In this document: piece after piece, positions 16,088-25,621 of the stretch
Layout of the letters: the number at the start of each line of letters is the position of its first letter
How positions within the stretch are numbered: position 1 is the first letter of the stretch
DNA from: Agrococcus sp. Marseille-Q4369
GTDB taxonomy: Bacteria; Actinomycetota; Actinomycetes; Actinomycetales; Microbacteriaceae
Length of the DNA stretch: 64,000 nucleotides
Assembly: GCF_018308945.1 (NCBI RefSeq)
Contig: NZ_CP070501.1
Span: 992,001 to 1,056,000 of the forward strand
Direction: 5' to 3'
The notes under the pieces: model-generated
The model's database searches: none
What the model was told of the DNA's origin: nothing
Seen by the model: only the letters and a program-made list of their open reading frames with translations
Position numbers and translations under genes: made by a program

Positions 16088-18280
16088 ATGGCTGAAGCGC
16101 AGATCGTCGAGCTCGAGATCGGCGGCATGACGTGCGCGTCGTGCGCCGGCAGGATCGAGCGCAAGCTCGGCAAGCTGCCCGGCGTCGAGGCGAGCGTCAA
16201 CTACGCGACCGAGGTCGCGCGGGTGACGCTCCCGAGCGGCATGACCGTCGACGATGCGATCCGCACCGTCGAGCAGACCGGCTACACCGCCGCACTGCCC
16301 GCGCCCGAGACCGAGCGCGACGAGCACGGGACGCGCCTCGCGACGCGCCTCATCGCATCCGCCGCCCTCGCCGTGCCCGTGGGCGTCCTCTCGATGATCC
16401 CCGCCCTGCAGTTCCCCGGCTGGCAATGGGTCGCGCTCGTGCTGACGCTGCCCGTCGCCGTGTGGGGCGCGTGGCCCTTCCACCGCGCCGCTGCGATCAA
16501 CCTGCGGCACGGCGCCGCCACGATGGACACCCTCATCTCGCTCGGCGTGACCGCCGCGCTCGGCTGGTCGCTGTGGGCGCTCGTGCTCGGCGATGCGGGC
16601 CACATCGGCATGCGCATGGAGATGTCGTGGTTCGGCGGGCACGGCGACGAGCTCTACCTCGAGGTCGCCGCGCTCGTGACGGTCTTCCTGCTCGCCGGCC
16701 GGGTCATCGAGTCGCGCGCGAAGCGCTCGAACCAGCAGGCGATGCGCGCGCTCGCGCGCCTGGGCGCGAAGGAGGTCACGCGCGTCGGCGCGGCGGGCGA
16801 CGAGCGCATCCCGGTCGGCCAGCTCGCGGTCGGCGACCGCTTCCGCGTCGTGCCGGGCGAGAAGATCGCGACCGACGGGGTCGTCGTCGAGGGCGCGTCG
16901 GCGATCGACGCGTCGCTGCTCACGGGAGAGTCGCTCCCCGTCGAGGTGACGGCCGGCAGCGAGGTCGTCGGCGCGACCATCAACGGCCACGGCATGCTCG
17001 TCGTCAGGGCGCGCCGCGTCGGCGCCGACACCGAGCTCGAGCGCATCGCCTCGCTCCTGCGGCGCGCGCAGGACGGCAAGGCCGACGTGCAGCGGCTCGC
17101 CGACCGCGTCTCGCAGTGGTTCGTGCCCGCGGTGCTCGTGCTCGCGCTCGGCGCGCTCATCGGCTGGATCGTGCTCACCGGCGACGTCGCCGCGGCCTTC
17201 ACCGCCGCCGTCGCGACGCTCATCATCGCTTGCCCGTGCGCGCTCGGGCTCGCGACGCCGACGGCGCTGCTCGTCGGCACGACGCGCGGCGCCGAGCTCG
17301 GCGTGCTCATTCGCGACGCTCGCGTGCTCGAGTCGAGCCGCGGCATCTCGGCCATGCTCGTCGACAAGACCGGCACCGTCACCGAGGGTCGGATGCGCGT
17401 CGAGGGCGTCGTCGCGGCTGCCGGTGAGGACGCCGACGAGGCGCTCCGCATCGCGGCCGCCGTCGAGCGCGCGAGCGAGCACCCGATCGCGCGGGCGATC
17501 GCGGCCGCTGCGCCGGACGCGCCGGTCGCGAGCGACGTGCGCGCCGCCCAGGGCGCCGGCGTCGTGGGCGTCGCCGAGGGCCGCGCCGTGCAGGTCGGCA
17601 AGCCCGCGTGGCTCGCCGACGACTGGGGCGTGTCGATGCCGAGCGAGCTCGCGGATGCGTTCGAGCGCTTCGAGCGCAAGGGCGCGACCGCGCTCGCGGT
17701 CGCGTGGGATGGTCGGATGCGCGCCGTGATCGGCGTGCGCGACACCGTCAAGGCGACGAGCCGCGCCGCGGTCGAGCGGCTCGCGCGGCTCGGCGTCGAG
17801 GTCGTCATGCTCACGGGCGATCACGAGCGGGCTGCCCGCGCGGTCGCCGACGAGGTCGGCATCGAGCGGGTCATCGCCGGCGTGAGCCCCGCCGAGAAGG
17901 TCGACGCCGTGCGCGCCGAGCAGGCTCGCGGCGCGAAGGTCGCGATGGCCGGCGACGGGGTCAACGACGCCGCGGCGCTCGCGGCGGCCGATCTCGGTCT
18001 CGCGATGGGCACCGGCACCGACGCGGCGCAGCAGGCCGCCGACATCACGCTCGTGCACGGCGACCTCGCGGGCGCCGCCGACGCGATCGCGCTCTCCCGC
18101 CGCACGCTCCGCACCATCCGCGGCAACCTCTTCTGGGCCTTCGCCTACAACGTGCTCGCGATCCCGCTCGCGATGGCCGGCATGCTGAGCCCGCTCATCG
18201 CGGGCGCCGCGATGGCCTTCTCGAGCGTCTTCGTCGTGCTGCACTCGCTCACGCTGCGCTGGTTCCGCCCGATCGCCTGA
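16088..18280 (+). CDS. copA: Copper-exporting P1B-type ATPase CopA
   Basis: 730 residues. N-terminal HMA domain with GGMTCASC (C16, C19), then about eight membrane helices. The CPC metal site of P1B-1 pumps is C382-P-C384, and the phosphorylated D426 lies in DKTGTVTEG. Other P-type marks are TGES in the actuator domain, SEHPIA in the nucleotide domain, MLTGD and AGDGVNDAAAL. CPC, rather than CPx variants for zinc or cobalt, together with CsoR control indicates Cu(I)/Ag(I) export. I chose ATG 16088 because it follows the operator and -10 box; the frame is open upstream but that part contains the repeat and the operator. Confidence 0.95.
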   Translation: MAEAQIVELEIGGMTCASCAGRIERKLGKLPGVEASVNYATEVARVTLPSGMTVDDAIRTVEQTGYTAALPAPETERDEHGTRLATRLIASAALAVPVGVLSMIPALQFPGWQWVALVLTLPVAVWGAWPFHRAAAINLRHGAATMDTLISLGVTAALGWSLWALVLGDAGHIGMRMEMSWFGGHGDELYLEVAALVTVFLLAGRVIESRAKRSNQQAMRALARLGAKEVTRVGAAGDERIPVGQLAVGDRFRVVPGEKIATDGVVVEGASAIDASLLTGESLPVEVTAGSEVVGATINGHGMLVVRARRVGADTELERIASLLRRAQDGKADVQRLADRVSQWFVPAVLVLALGALIGWIVLTGDVAAAFTAAVATLIIACPCALGLATPTALLVGTTRGAELGVLIRDARVLESSRGISAMLVDKTGTVTEGRMRVEGVVAAAGEDADEALRIAAAVERASEHPIARAIAAAAPDAPVASDVRAAQGAGVVGVAEGRAVQVGKPAWLADDWGVSMPSELADAFERFERKGATALAVAWDGRMRAVIGVRDTVKATSRAAVERLARLGVEVVMLTGDHERAARAVADEVGIERVIAGVSPAEKVDAVRAEQARGAKVAMAGDGVNDAAALAAADLGLAMGTGTDAAQQAADITLVHGDLAGAADAIALSRRTLRTIRGNLFWAFAYNVLAIPLAMAGMLSPLIAGAAMAFSSVFVVLHSLTLRWFRPIA

Positions 18281-18386
18281 GCGAGGTGCACGGCGCGCAA
18301 TGCTGCTCTGGCGCGCCGCGAGCGACAGGTCTAGCATCGGCGGCACTCGACGCCGTGCTGGCGTCGCGGCTCCTCCGGGGGTGACC

Positions 18387-19265
18387 ATGGCGCGCGAATC
18401 GCGATCGGTCGAGGGCGGGAGGTTCCTCGACCTGCCGGGCCTGCGGATGCACGTGGTCGAGTCAGGCTCGGGCACGCCGGTCGTGCTCGTGCACGGGTTC
18501 CCGCAGAGCTCGCGCGAGTGGGCGCACGTCATGCCGCTGCTCGAGCCGCACGCGCGCGTGATCGCGCCCGACCTGCGCGGCGCCGGTCGCAGCGAGGCGC
18601 CCGACGGCCCCTACCGGCTCGACACGATGTGCGGCGACCTCGTCGAGCTGCTCGACGCGCTCGGCATCGAGCAAGCGGTCGTCGTCGGGCACGACATCGG
18701 CGCGCTCGGCGCGCTCGGGCTCGCGATGGACCGGCCCGAGCGCGTCTCGCACCTCGTCGTGCTCTCGGTCCCTCCGATGTACGTAAAGCGGTCCCCCGCG
18801 CTGCTGCGCTCGGCGCGCCACTCGTGGTACCAGGTGGCGCTCGCGATGCCGGGTATCGGCGAGCGGCTGCTCGGCGGCGGCGCCCAGCGGCTGCCGCGCT
18901 GGCTCCTCTCGACCTCCGCCGTCCGGGGTGGGGCGAGCGAGCGCGATCGCGAAGCGTACATCGCACGGCTGCGCGAGCCCGATCGCGCCAGGGCCGGCTC
19001 CCGCACCTACCGCCAGCTCGTCGTGCCCGAGATCCTCCGCATCCTGCGCGGCGGCTACCGCGACCGGTTGCCGACGATGCCGACGCTCGTGCTCTACGGC
19101 GCCGACGACCCGCTCGTCTCGCGCGCCGTGCTCGACGACGTCGAGCGCTTCGCGCCGAGCATCCGCGTCGAGGAGCTGCCGGGCACCGGCCACTGGCTCG
19201 TCGACGAGCAGCCGGCCGAGGTCGCGCGCCGGATCCTCGAGTTCGCCGGGATCGCGACGGAGTGA
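18387..19265 (+). CDS. Alpha/beta hydrolase of the epoxide hydrolase / dehalogenase type
   Basis: 292 residues from ATG 18387. The oxyanion motif HGFPQSSREW (about 35-44) is followed by the nucleophile elbow VVVGHDIGALG, where D103 replaces the serine of esterases; aspartate nucleophiles mark epoxide hydrolases and haloalkane dehalogenases. The catalytic His is H269 in GTGHWLVDEQP and an acid is likely in ADDPLVS. The substrate cannot be read. The frame is open from 18300, but a TAGCAT box at 18332 and the start of homology-like sequence favour 18387. Confidence 0.85.
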   Translation: MARESRSVEGGRFLDLPGLRMHVVESGSGTPVVLVHGFPQSSREWAHVMPLLEPHARVIAPDLRGAGRSEAPDGPYRLDTMCGDLVELLDALGIEQAVVVGHDIGALGALGLAMDRPERVSHLVVLSVPPMYVKRSPALLRSARHSWYQVALAMPGIGERLLGGGAQRLPRWLLSTSAVRGGASERDREAYIARLREPDRARAGSRTYRQLVVPEILRILRGGYRDRLPTMPTLVLYGADDPLVSRAVLDDVERFAPSIRVEELPGTGHWLVDEQPAEVARRILEFAGIATE

Positions 19266-19276
19266 CCGGAGGCGGC

Positions 19277-19687
19277 TCAGCCGGCCGACTGCTCGATCCG
19301 CACGAGGTTGCCCGCGGGATCGCGCAGCGCGATGTCGCGCACGCCCCAGAACTGCTCGGTCGGCTCCTGCACGATCTCGACGCCGTCGTGCGCGGCGGCC
19401 CGATCGAAGACGTCCTCGAGGTCGCTCGCCCGCAGGTTGACGCTGCCGAGCTCGCCCTTCGCGAGCAGCGCGGCGACCGCTTCGCCGTCCTGCTCCGAGC
19501 GGCCCGCGCGCGGATGGGAGAGGACGATCTGGATGTCAGGCTGCGACTCGGGCGAGAGGGTCACCCAGCGATAGCCCTCGTTCTCGACCTCGCTCGTGAC
19601 GGTCATCCCGAGGACGTCGCGGGAGAACCCGACCGCCGCATCCGGGTCGTCGACGATCACGTGCACTGCGCTGATGGAGATGCTCAT
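19277..19687 (-). CDS. VOC-superfamily protein (glyoxalase/bleomycin-resistance fold)
   Basis: 136 residues from ATG 19687. Two beta-alpha-beta-beta-beta modules are visible: IDPDAAVGFSRDVLGMTVT at about residues 12-30 and the second ending FWGVRDIALRDPAGNLVRIEQ, with the usual metal-site glutamate in the last strand. Members bind small ligands, isomerise or act as dioxygenases; no substrate can be assigned. Its ATG overlaps the stop of the AraC regulator gene (ATGA), so the two are translated together and the regulator probably governs it. Confidence 0.82.
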   Translation of the reverse strand: MSISISAVHVIVDDPDAAVGFSRDVLGMTVTSEVENEGYRWVTLSPESQPDIQIVLSHPRAGRSEQDGEAVAALLAKGELGSVNLRASDLEDVFDRAAAHDGVEIVQEPTEQFWGVRDIALRDPAGNLVRIEQSAG

Positions 19688-20139
19688 GCGCTCGAGGCTA
19701 GGGCCGGCATCGCGCGCCGCGCTTCTCGGAACCTGCTCGACGGGTCGCCCTTGCGCGGCCGCGTGAGCACCATCGCGAGGCAGCCCGGCATGCCGTCGAG
19801 CGCCTCGTGCTCGCGCGCGCGGTACGCGCTCGGCGTCTCGCCCATGAGCTTCGTGAAGCTCGCCGAGAACGAGCCGAGGCTCGAGCACCCGACCCGCATG
19901 CACGCATCCGTCACCGACACGTCGCCCGTGCGCAGGAGCGCCGCCGCCCGCTCGATGCGGCGCGTCATGAGGTAGGCGCAGGGCGCCTCGCCATAAGCCT
20001 CGCGGCAGCGGCGGCTGAAGTGCGCTTGCGCCATGAGCGCCGTGGGCGCGATCACGGCGAGGTCGAGCGGCCGCGCGAGCTCGCGGTCCATGCGGTCGCG
20101 CGCGCGACGCAGGCGCCGCAGCTCGTCGAGGTCGGCCAT
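19684..20139 (-). CDS. Short AraC-family transcriptional regulator
   Basis: 151 residues, shorter than usual (about 250-300) because there is no N-terminal sensing domain. The two helix-turn-helix units of the AraC domain lie at about 10-110: RPLDLAVIAPTALMAQAHFSRRCREAYGEAPCAYLMTRR in outline, then VSVTDACMRVGCSSLGSFSASF with the closing GETPSAYR. About 40 further residues follow. Start chosen at MADLDELRRLR (20139), 8 bp after the upstream stop. It is coupled by ATGA to the VOC gene, a pairing common for small-ligand responses. Confidence 0.85.
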   Translation of the reverse strand: MADLDELRRLRRARDRMDRELARPLDLAVIAPTALMAQAHFSRRCREAYGEAPCAYLMTRRIERAAALLRTGDVSVTDACMRVGCSSLGSFSASFTKLMGETPSAYRAREHEALDGMPGCLAMVLTRPRKGDPSSRFREARRAMPALASSA

Positions 20140-20147
20140 GCGCTCGC

Positions 20148-20795
20148 TCACGCCGGGAGCGCGGCGAGGAACTCGGCCACTCGCCGCCGCACGCGGTCGC
20201 GGATGCGTCGCACCGCGTCGGTGCCGAGGCCCGCGGGGTCGTCGAAGTCCCACGCCTCGATGCGCTGGCCGTCGCGGAGGTCGAAGGGGTGCTCGATGAG
20301 CATCGTGATGATGACGTCGGCAGCGCGGGCGATGTCGTCGGTGACGGGCTTCGGGTAGCTCGCGGCGACCGGGACGCCGTCCTCCTCCATCACGTCGACG
20401 ACCGTGCGGAGCACCTGGTCGGCGGGATTGATCGCCGCCGAGAGCGCCTCGACCCGGCCGTCGCCGAGCGCGTTGAGGAACGCGGCCGCCATCTGCGAGA
20501 TGCCGTCGTTGCGGATCGACTCGACGAGCACGCGCACGGGCCTGCCCTCCCTCGGGCCGCCCTCCCCCGCGGCGTCGGCGACCTCGAGCGCCCGCAGCCG
20601 ATCGGCGGCGAACTTGAGCGCGAGCGCCGGGAGGTGCGTGCGGATGCGCGCCCCGCGCGCGAGCGTCGCGTGCGACTCGAAGACGATGCGCTCGATGAGG
20701 CGCGCGTCGAGCCGGGGATGCGAGTCGGCGAGATGCCGAGCGCCGCGGCGCAGGGTCTCGTCGGGCGAGTCGAGCCCGCCGGGTCGCTCGGTCAT
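20148..20795 (-). CDS. Arsenate-reductase-like protein with three-helix N-terminal domain; active site lost
   Basis: 215 residues. Residues about 10-70 form the helical dimerisation domain found in front of some actinobacterial ArsC proteins ([18 protein letters not shown]). Residues about 85-213 have the low-molecular-weight phosphatase fold ([37 protein letters not shown]). The CX5R phosphate loop, however, reads S93-IRNDG-I99, so both the catalytic Cys and the Arg are gone. It cannot use the ArsC mechanism and may be a sensor or scaffold. An AAGGAG box precedes the ATG and a TAGCCT -10 lies near 20829. Confidence 0.8.
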   Translation of the reverse strand: MTERPGGLDSPDETLRRGARHLADSHPRLDARLIERIVFESHATLARGARIRTHLPALALKFAADRLRALEVADAAGEGGPREGRPVRVLVESIRNDGISQMAAAFLNALGDGRVEALSAAINPADQVLRTVVDVMEEDGVPVAASYPKPVTDDIARAADVIITMLIEHPFDLRDGQRIEAWDFDDPAGLGTDAVRRIRDRVRRRVAEFLAALPA

Positions 20796-20881
20796 GTCGG
20801 CTCCTTCGGTCGACGTGGCGACTTCAGGCTAGGCGTCGCGGTCGACGCGGCTCAAGGGCCCGCTGCCGGTCTGCACCGGGC

Positions 20882-22315
20882 TCAGATGACGGGCGCGTGC
20901 CGCTCGAGGAACTCGTAGAGCTCGGCGTCGTCGACGCCCGGGTAGGTGCCCGACGGCAGCGGCGCGAGCGTGTGCTGGTGCATGCGCGCCGACGCCCAGG
21001 AGCGGTGGCGCCACCGCTCCTGCAGGCCGTCGGTCGGGCGGATGCAGCAGCGCTCGTCGGGGCACGTCGACACCTCGCGGAACGCGGTCTGCGCGCCGCG
21101 GAAGAACTTCGCGTCGTCGAAGCGCACCCCGAAGGAGATCGAGAACTCGCCGTCGGTGCCGGAGCCCGTCTGCGTCGAGCACCAGAAGGTGCCGTTCGGC
21201 GTGTCGGTGTACTGGTAGAACTCCGTCGTCCGGCTCGTGCGCTCGAACGCCGTGCGGGCGGCGAACCTGCGGCAGACGAGCTGCCCCTCGGCGTGGCCGG
21301 ATGCGTCGACGGGCACGGGCAGGCCATCGTTCTCGTAGACGCGCGAGAGCGCGCCGTCCTCCTGCACGCGCAAGAAGTGCACGCGCATGTCGAGGTCGGT
21401 CGTCGCGAGGTTCGTGAAGCGCATCGCCGCGGTCTCGTGCGTGACGCCGAACGCGTCGCGGAAGTCCTCGACGGCGAGGTTCCGCTCCTTCTTCGCCTTC
21501 CGGAGGTAGTCGACGGCGCGCGAGCGCGGCATGAGCGTCGCGGCGGCGAAGTAGTTGATCTCGAGCCGCTGCTGCAGGAACTGCTGGTAGTCCCGCGGCT
21601 CGTGGTGGCCGAGCAGCCGGTGCGCGAGCGCCTGCAGCGCCATCGAGCGCAGGCCGTGGCCGCCGGGGATCGACGCGGGCGGCAGGTAGATGCGGCCGTT
21701 CTCGAGATCGGTGACCGAGCGCGTCGAGTGCGGCAGGTCGGTGACGTAGACGAGCTCGAAGCCGAGCCGCGCGGCGATCTCGCTCACGGTGCGGTGCGTG
21801 AGGCTGCCGCCCTCGTAGCCGACGGCGCGCAGCTGCTCCTCCGCGAGCTCCTCGATCTCCGGCAGCGAGTTGTTGCGCTCGCGCATCGTGTGGCGCAGCG
21901 CCGTCGCGTCGCGGCGGGCCTGCTCGGGCGTCGCGATCGCCTCGCGCGCGCGGCGGTCGAGCTCGCGGTGCAGGCCCACGAGCGCGCCGAGCACGTCGTC
22001 GCCCATCGAGCGCGTCGGCCGCACGAGCGGCAGCCCGAGCCGCTTGTAGCTCGCGCCCTCCTGCAGCCGCTGCAGGTCGAGCTCCATGCGGCTGCGCTCG
22101 CTCGGCGGCTCGGGGTCGAGCAGCTGGCCGGTCGAGACGCCGAGCGTCTCGGCGATCGCCTGCAGGTGGCTGAGCTTGGGCTCGCGGTGGCCGTTCTCGA
22201 TGAGCGAGAGCTGGCTGCCGGCGAGCCCGATGCGCTCGCCGAGCGCGTCGAGCGTGAGCCCCGTCGCGGTGCGGAAGTGACGGATGCGGTGCCCCAGGAC
22301 TGCTGCGTCGACCAT
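20882..22315 (-). CDS. ramB: RamB-like XRE regulator with IrrE-type and short-chain fatty-acid-regulator domains
   Basis: 477 residues. N-terminal XRE helix-turn-helix (about 8-65: [34 protein letters not shown]). A middle ImmA/IrrE-like segment (about 180-270) has no HExxH, as in RamB. The C-terminal domain (about 320-475) has conserved cysteines ([17 protein letters not shown]). RamB controls acetate and glyoxylate metabolism in Corynebacterium and its relatives. It is divergent from pckG, so gluconeogenesis control is a fair inference. ATG 22315 follows a TATGCT -10 box by six bases. Confidence 0.82.
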   Translation of the reverse strand: MVDAAVLGHRIRHFRTATGLTLDALGERIGLAGSQLSLIENGHREPKLSHLQAIAETLGVSTGQLLDPEPPSERSRMELDLQRLQEGASYKRLGLPLVRPTRSMGDDVLGALVGLHRELDRRAREAIATPEQARRDATALRHTMRERNNSLPEIEELAEEQLRAVGYEGGSLTHRTVSEIAARLGFELVYVTDLPHSTRSVTDLENGRIYLPPASIPGGHGLRSMALQALAHRLLGHHEPRDYQQFLQQRLEINYFAAATLMPRSRAVDYLRKAKKERNLAVEDFRDAFGVTHETAAMRFTNLATTDLDMRVHFLRVQEDGALSRVYENDGLPVPVDASGHAEGQLVCRRFAARTAFERTSRTTEFYQYTDTPNGTFWCSTQTGSGTDGEFSISFGVRFDDAKFFRGAQTAFREVSTCPDERCCIRPTDGLQERWRHRSWASARMHQHTLAPLPSGTYPGVDDAELYEFLERHAPVI

Positions 22316-22321
22316 GCACCC

Positions 22322-22327
22322 AGCATA
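22322..22327 (-). promoter_or_regulatory. Putative -10 box of a leaderless transcript (ramB-like)
   Basis: TATGCT on the minus strand, 6-nt spacer, ATG at 22315. The shared 246-bp region with pckG also contains CTTGCA (22345) and ACCTTTGCGG (22509), half-site-like matches to the TTTGCAA core bound by RamB; the latter is speculative. Confidence 0.45.
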
Positions 22328-22561
22328 CGAAAGAAACGACGATCCTTGCACTACGCCCGCCGAGGCGCGTCCGACCGAGCGTTCCCAACGCATCCGACGC
22401 CTCGTGCGGCGTGCGCGCGCATCGTGATCGGGCGCCGGAGCTGCGATCTGGCGGCCGTGAGCGCGCACGGTCCCCTCGGACGCTTGCTGATCGCGAAGGA
22501 ATCGCAGAACCTTTGCGGCCGAGCGTGTGCGCCGTGGGGCGCGACGGAGTTGACTCGAAGC

Positions 22562-24433
22562 ATGACGATCCTCCCTCCCGCGCCGTCCCGCTCCACCTTC
22601 AAGACCGTGAAGCCCGCATCGGTGAGCGCGCCCGCCGGCGCCGACCCGGGCGTCGTCTCGTGGGTCGCGTCGATCGCCGAGCTGCTCGAGCCGAAGGACG
22701 TCGTCTGGGCGGACGGCTCGCAGGAGGAGCTGCAGCGCCTCATCGGCACGATGCTCGACGCCGGCACGATCGTGCCCGTGCCCGCACGGCCGGGCAGCTA
22801 CCTCGCGCGCTCGAACCCCGATGACGTCGCCCGCATGGAGGACCGCACCTTCATCTGCTCCGAGGACCGCGAGGACGCTGGCCCCACGAACAACTGGCGC
22901 GACCCCGAGTCGATGCGCCAGGTGCTCGGCGGCCTGTTCGACGGCGCGATGCGCGGTCGCACGATGTACGTCATCCCCTTCTCGATGGGCCCCGTCGGCG
23001 GCCCGATCTCCAAGCTCGGCATCGAGATCACCGACTCCCCGTACGTCGTCGCATCCATGCACTACATGACGCGCGTCGGCACCGAGGCGCTGCAGGCGAT
23101 GCACGGCACCGACGACTGGGTGCCCGCCGTGCACTCGGTCGGCGCGCCGCTCGACCCCGGCCAGCAGGACGTGCCGTGGCCGTGCAACCCGACCCGCTAC
23201 ATCTCGCACTTCCCCGAGACGCGCGAGATCTGGTCGTTCGGCTCGGCGTACGGCGGCAACGCGCTGCTCGCCAAGAAGTGCTTCGCGCTGCGCATCGCCT
23301 CGGTGCAGGCGCGCGACGAGGGCTGGCTCGCCGAGCACATGCTGCTGCTGCGCATGACGCACGACGACGGCCGCCGCGTGCACATCGCCGGCGCCTTCCC
23401 GTCGGCGTGCGGCAAGACGAACCTCGCGATGCTGCGGCCCACCATCCCCGGCTGGAAGGTCGAGACGCTCGGCGACGACATCGTCTGGATGCGCCCCGGC
23501 AAGGACGGCCGCCTCTGGGCGATCAACCCCGAGAACGGCTTCTTCGGCGTCGCCCCCGGCACGAGCGAGGCGACGAACGCCACCGCGATGGCGATGCTCG
23601 AGCACGACACGATCTTCACCAACGTCGCGCTCACCGCCGACGGCGACGTGTGGTGGGAGGGCATGACCAAGGAGGCCCCCGAGGGCCTCACCGACTGGCT
23701 CGGCAACCCCTACGACCCGGCCAACGGCCCCGCCGCGCACCCGAACGCGCGCTTCACGGTGCGCGCCGAGCAGGCGCCGTCGATCGCCCCCGACTGGGAG
23801 GCGCCCGAGGGCGTGCCCGTCGACGCGATCATCTTCGGCGGCCGCCGCCCCACGCAGGTGCCGCTCGTGCTGCAGGCGCGCGACTGGGAGCACGGCGTCT
23901 ACGTCGGCGCGACCGTCTCGAGCCAGCAGACGGCGGCGGCCGAGGGTCCGGTCGGGGAGATCCGCCGCGACCCGTTCGCGATGCTGCCCTTCTGCGGCTA
24001 CAACATGGGCGACTACTTCACCCACTGGATCGACATGGGTCACCGCCTCGGCCGCCACGCGCCGAAGATCTTCTCGGTCAACTGGTTCCGTCGCGACGAC
24101 GAGGGCGGCTTCCTGTGGCCGGGATTCGGCGAGAACGCGCGCGTGCTCGAGTGGATCGCGGGCCGCGTCGCCGGCACCGCCGCGGGCGTCGACACCGCGA
24201 TCGGCGTGCTGCCCGCGGAGGGCGCGCTCAACCTCGAGGGGCTCGACATCGACGACGCGGTCGTCGAGGAGCTGTTCGAGATCGACGCGAAGGCGTGGCT
24301 GAACGAGCTCGTCGACGTCGAGGCGTTCTTCGGCCAGTTCGGCCGCGCGCTGCCGACCGGCCTCGTGCGCCAGCTGAACCACGTGCGGTGGCGCCTCGAG
24401 CACGTGCAGCAGGCGCAGCCCGTCGGCGTCTGA
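22562..24433 (+). CDS. pckG: Phosphoenolpyruvate carboxykinase (GTP)
   Basis: 623 residues, full length for the GTP-dependent enzyme, which converts oxaloacetate and GTP to phosphoenolpyruvate, CO2 and GDP, the entry step of gluconeogenesis. Visible: the substrate-site segment [23 protein letters not shown], the P-loop [14 protein letters not shown] with reactive C283, the metal-site motif [11 protein letters not shown], and the GTP-binding FGGRRP region with [16 protein letters not shown]. Divergent from the RamB-like regulator and ended by a strong terminator at 24454. Confidence 0.97.
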   Translation: MTILPPAPSRSTFKTVKPASVSAPAGADPGVVSWVASIAELLEPKDVVWADGSQEELQRLIGTMLDAGTIVPVPARPGSYLARSNPDDVARMEDRTFICSEDREDAGPTNNWRDPESMRQVLGGLFDGAMRGRTMYVIPFSMGPVGGPISKLGIEITDSPYVVASMHYMTRVGTEALQAMHGTDDWVPAVHSVGAPLDPGQQDVPWPCNPTRYISHFPETREIWSFGSAYGGNALLAKKCFALRIASVQARDEGWLAEHMLLLRMTHDDGRRVHIAGAFPSACGKTNLAMLRPTIPGWKVETLGDDIVWMRPGKDGRLWAINPENGFFGVAPGTSEATNATAMAMLEHDTIFTNVALTADGDVWWEGMTKEAPEGLTDWLGNPYDPANGPAAHPNARFTVRAEQAPSIAPDWEAPEGVPVDAIIFGGRRPTQVPLVLQARDWEHGVYVGATVSSQQTAAAEGPVGEIRRDPFAMLPFCGYNMGDYFTHWIDMGHRLGRHAPKIFSVNWFRRDDEGGFLWPGFGENARVLEWIAGRVAGTAAGVDTAIGVLPAEGALNLEGLDIDDAVVEELFEIDAKAWLNELVDVEAFFGQFGRALPTGLVRQLNHVRWRLEHVQQAQPVGV

Positions 24434-24453
24434 CGGCTCCTCGCTCGTTCGCG

Positions 24454-24485
24454 CAGCGGCGCGGCCCCTCGGGGTCGCGCCGCTG
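24454..24485 (+). terminator. Intrinsic terminator of pckG
   Basis: CAGCGGCGCGGCCCC at 24454-24468 pairs with GGGGTCGCGCCGCTG at 24471-24485 (one G-T wobble, 2-nt turn), 20 bp after the stop codon. A very stable 15-bp stem. Confidence 0.75.
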
Positions 24486-24524
24486 GCGTCTCCGCAGGCA
24501 TGCGCCGGCCGCCTCTGCAGCATG

Positions 24525-24579
24525 GATGTGTGGCGATCTGCTCCAATGTCGCGCGCGACAGCGCACATCGCCACACTTC
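24525..24579. repeat. Palindromic element on the 3' side of the DUF559 gene
   Basis: Arm GATGTGTGGCGATCTGCTC (24525-24543) and the reverse complement of 24561-24579 agree at 17 of 19 positions, around a 17-nt loop. The core GTGTGGCGAT matches the element at 25622-25678. It lies between the pckG terminator and the DUF559 stop codon. Confidence 0.75.
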
Positions 24580-24601
24580 TCCCAGCGAAGCCGTGGATGC
24601 G

Positions 24602-25549
24602 TCAAGTGCGTCGAGCGCGCGCGGCTCGCACGCGATCCACGAAGTGGGCGCCGCGGCGAGCCATGTGGTCGCGCGTCACCCGCACGTTGATCCAGCCCGC
24701 GGCCTCGAAGCGCGCGTAGCGGTCGATGTCGACGTGCCACTGCCGCTCGCCGCGGTGGCCGTCCCCCTCGTACTCGATCGCGATCTTCAGCTCTGGGTAC
24801 GCGAGGTCGGGATGCCACTCGATGCCGTCGATGACGACGAGCGGATGCACAAGCGGCTCGGGCAGCCCCGCCTCGACGATCAGCAGCCGTGTGATGGTCT
24901 CGAAGCGCGAGTCGACCCCGACGCGCGCGTCGAGAGCCGCGGCGCGGAGGGCCGTGATTCCCGCGAGTCCTGCGCAGCGCTCGATGAACGCGGTCAGCTG
25001 CTCCGGCGTGGCGTACGGCTGCTCCGGCTTGCGCGGCAGCCGCAGACCGGGGTACCAGCGCGACGGCGTGAGCAGCGCGTCGAGCACCTGCACGAGCGCT
25101 TCGTGGTCGAGCTCGCGCGCTAGCGAGAGCGCGGTCGCGAGCGGCTCCAGCAGGACGAGCCCCTCCGAGCGCATCTTGAAGAGGCGGGTGCCGTGGACCG
25201 CGATGTGCCTCGTGCCCTTCGCGTAGCCTCGATTGCTGCCGTGCGCCCGCGCGATCACGAGCTCCTCATCGCGGTGCCAGTCCTTCGCGAGCGGCAAGCC
25301 CCAGAGCCGCGCGGCGGTGATCCCGCCGTACATCTGATGCGGCGCCATCACCGTCGCGTAAGCGAGGGCAAGGCTGCGCACATCGGTGATCGCCGCGGTG
25401 CGCACGCGCTTGAACGGCACGATCAGATCACTCCCGCGCAGCCTGCCGCGGCCTACGCCCGCCTTCAACGCCTCGGCGACGCGGAAGGGCTCCGTCGCGA
25501 ACGGGTCTGGCAGCCGAGTCGGTTGACGCATCCGCGGAGCATGCTGCAT
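24602..25549 (-). CDS. DUF559-type (Vsr-like endonuclease fold) protein
   Basis: About 315 residues. The C-terminal 110 residues have the DUF559/PD-(D/E)xK pattern: HPDLAYPELKIAIEYEGDGH, with candidate catalytic D, E and a following Gln/Trp-rich strand, then YARFEAAGWINVRVT, where a very-short-patch-repair-like nuclease closes. The N-terminal 170 residues resemble the AbiEi-like regions that often precede such domains (LTAFIERCAGLAGITALRAA; LWGLPLAKD). Start 25549 or 25531 cannot be separated; neither has a good ribosome binding site. The gene is bracketed by two related palindromes (24525 and 25622), which suggests a nuclease-palindrome unit. DNA cleavage is inferred, not shown. Confidence 0.7.
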   Translation of the reverse strand: MQHAPRMRQPTRLPDPFATEPFRVAEALKAGVGRGRLRGSDLIVPFKRVRTAAITDVRSLALAYATVMAPHQMYGGITAARLWGLPLAKDWHRDEELVIARAHGSNRGYAKGTRHIAVHGTRLFKMRSEGLVLLEPLATALSLARELDHEALVQVLDALLTPSRWYPGLRLPRKPEQPYATPEQLTAFIERCAGLAGITALRAAALDARVGVDSRFETITRLLIVEAGLPEPLVHPLVVIDGIEWHPDLAYPELKIAIEYEGDGHRGERQWHVDIDRYARFEAAGWINVRVTRDHMARRGAHFVDRVRAARARRT

Positions 25550-25621
25550 CCCCGCGGCACCGCGAGCGCCGCCGGACACCTCGTGTGGATGGGGACGTCC
25601 GCCACCACGAGCGCCGTCGAG

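Noticed and set aside
16034-18532. Long minus-strand frame opposite copA
   Set aside because: Antisense shadow of the ATPase; composition is Arg/Asp/His-rich and no domain is recognisable.
20148-20795. Functional arsenate reductase ArsC
   Set aside because: Both essential active-site residues of the CX5R loop are absent and no arsenic resistance genes (arsB, acr3) are nearby.
24525-24579. Terminator of pckG
   Set aside because: A better, near-perfect hairpin lies closer to the stop at 24454-24485, and this element instead matches the palindrome on the other side of the DUF559 gene.
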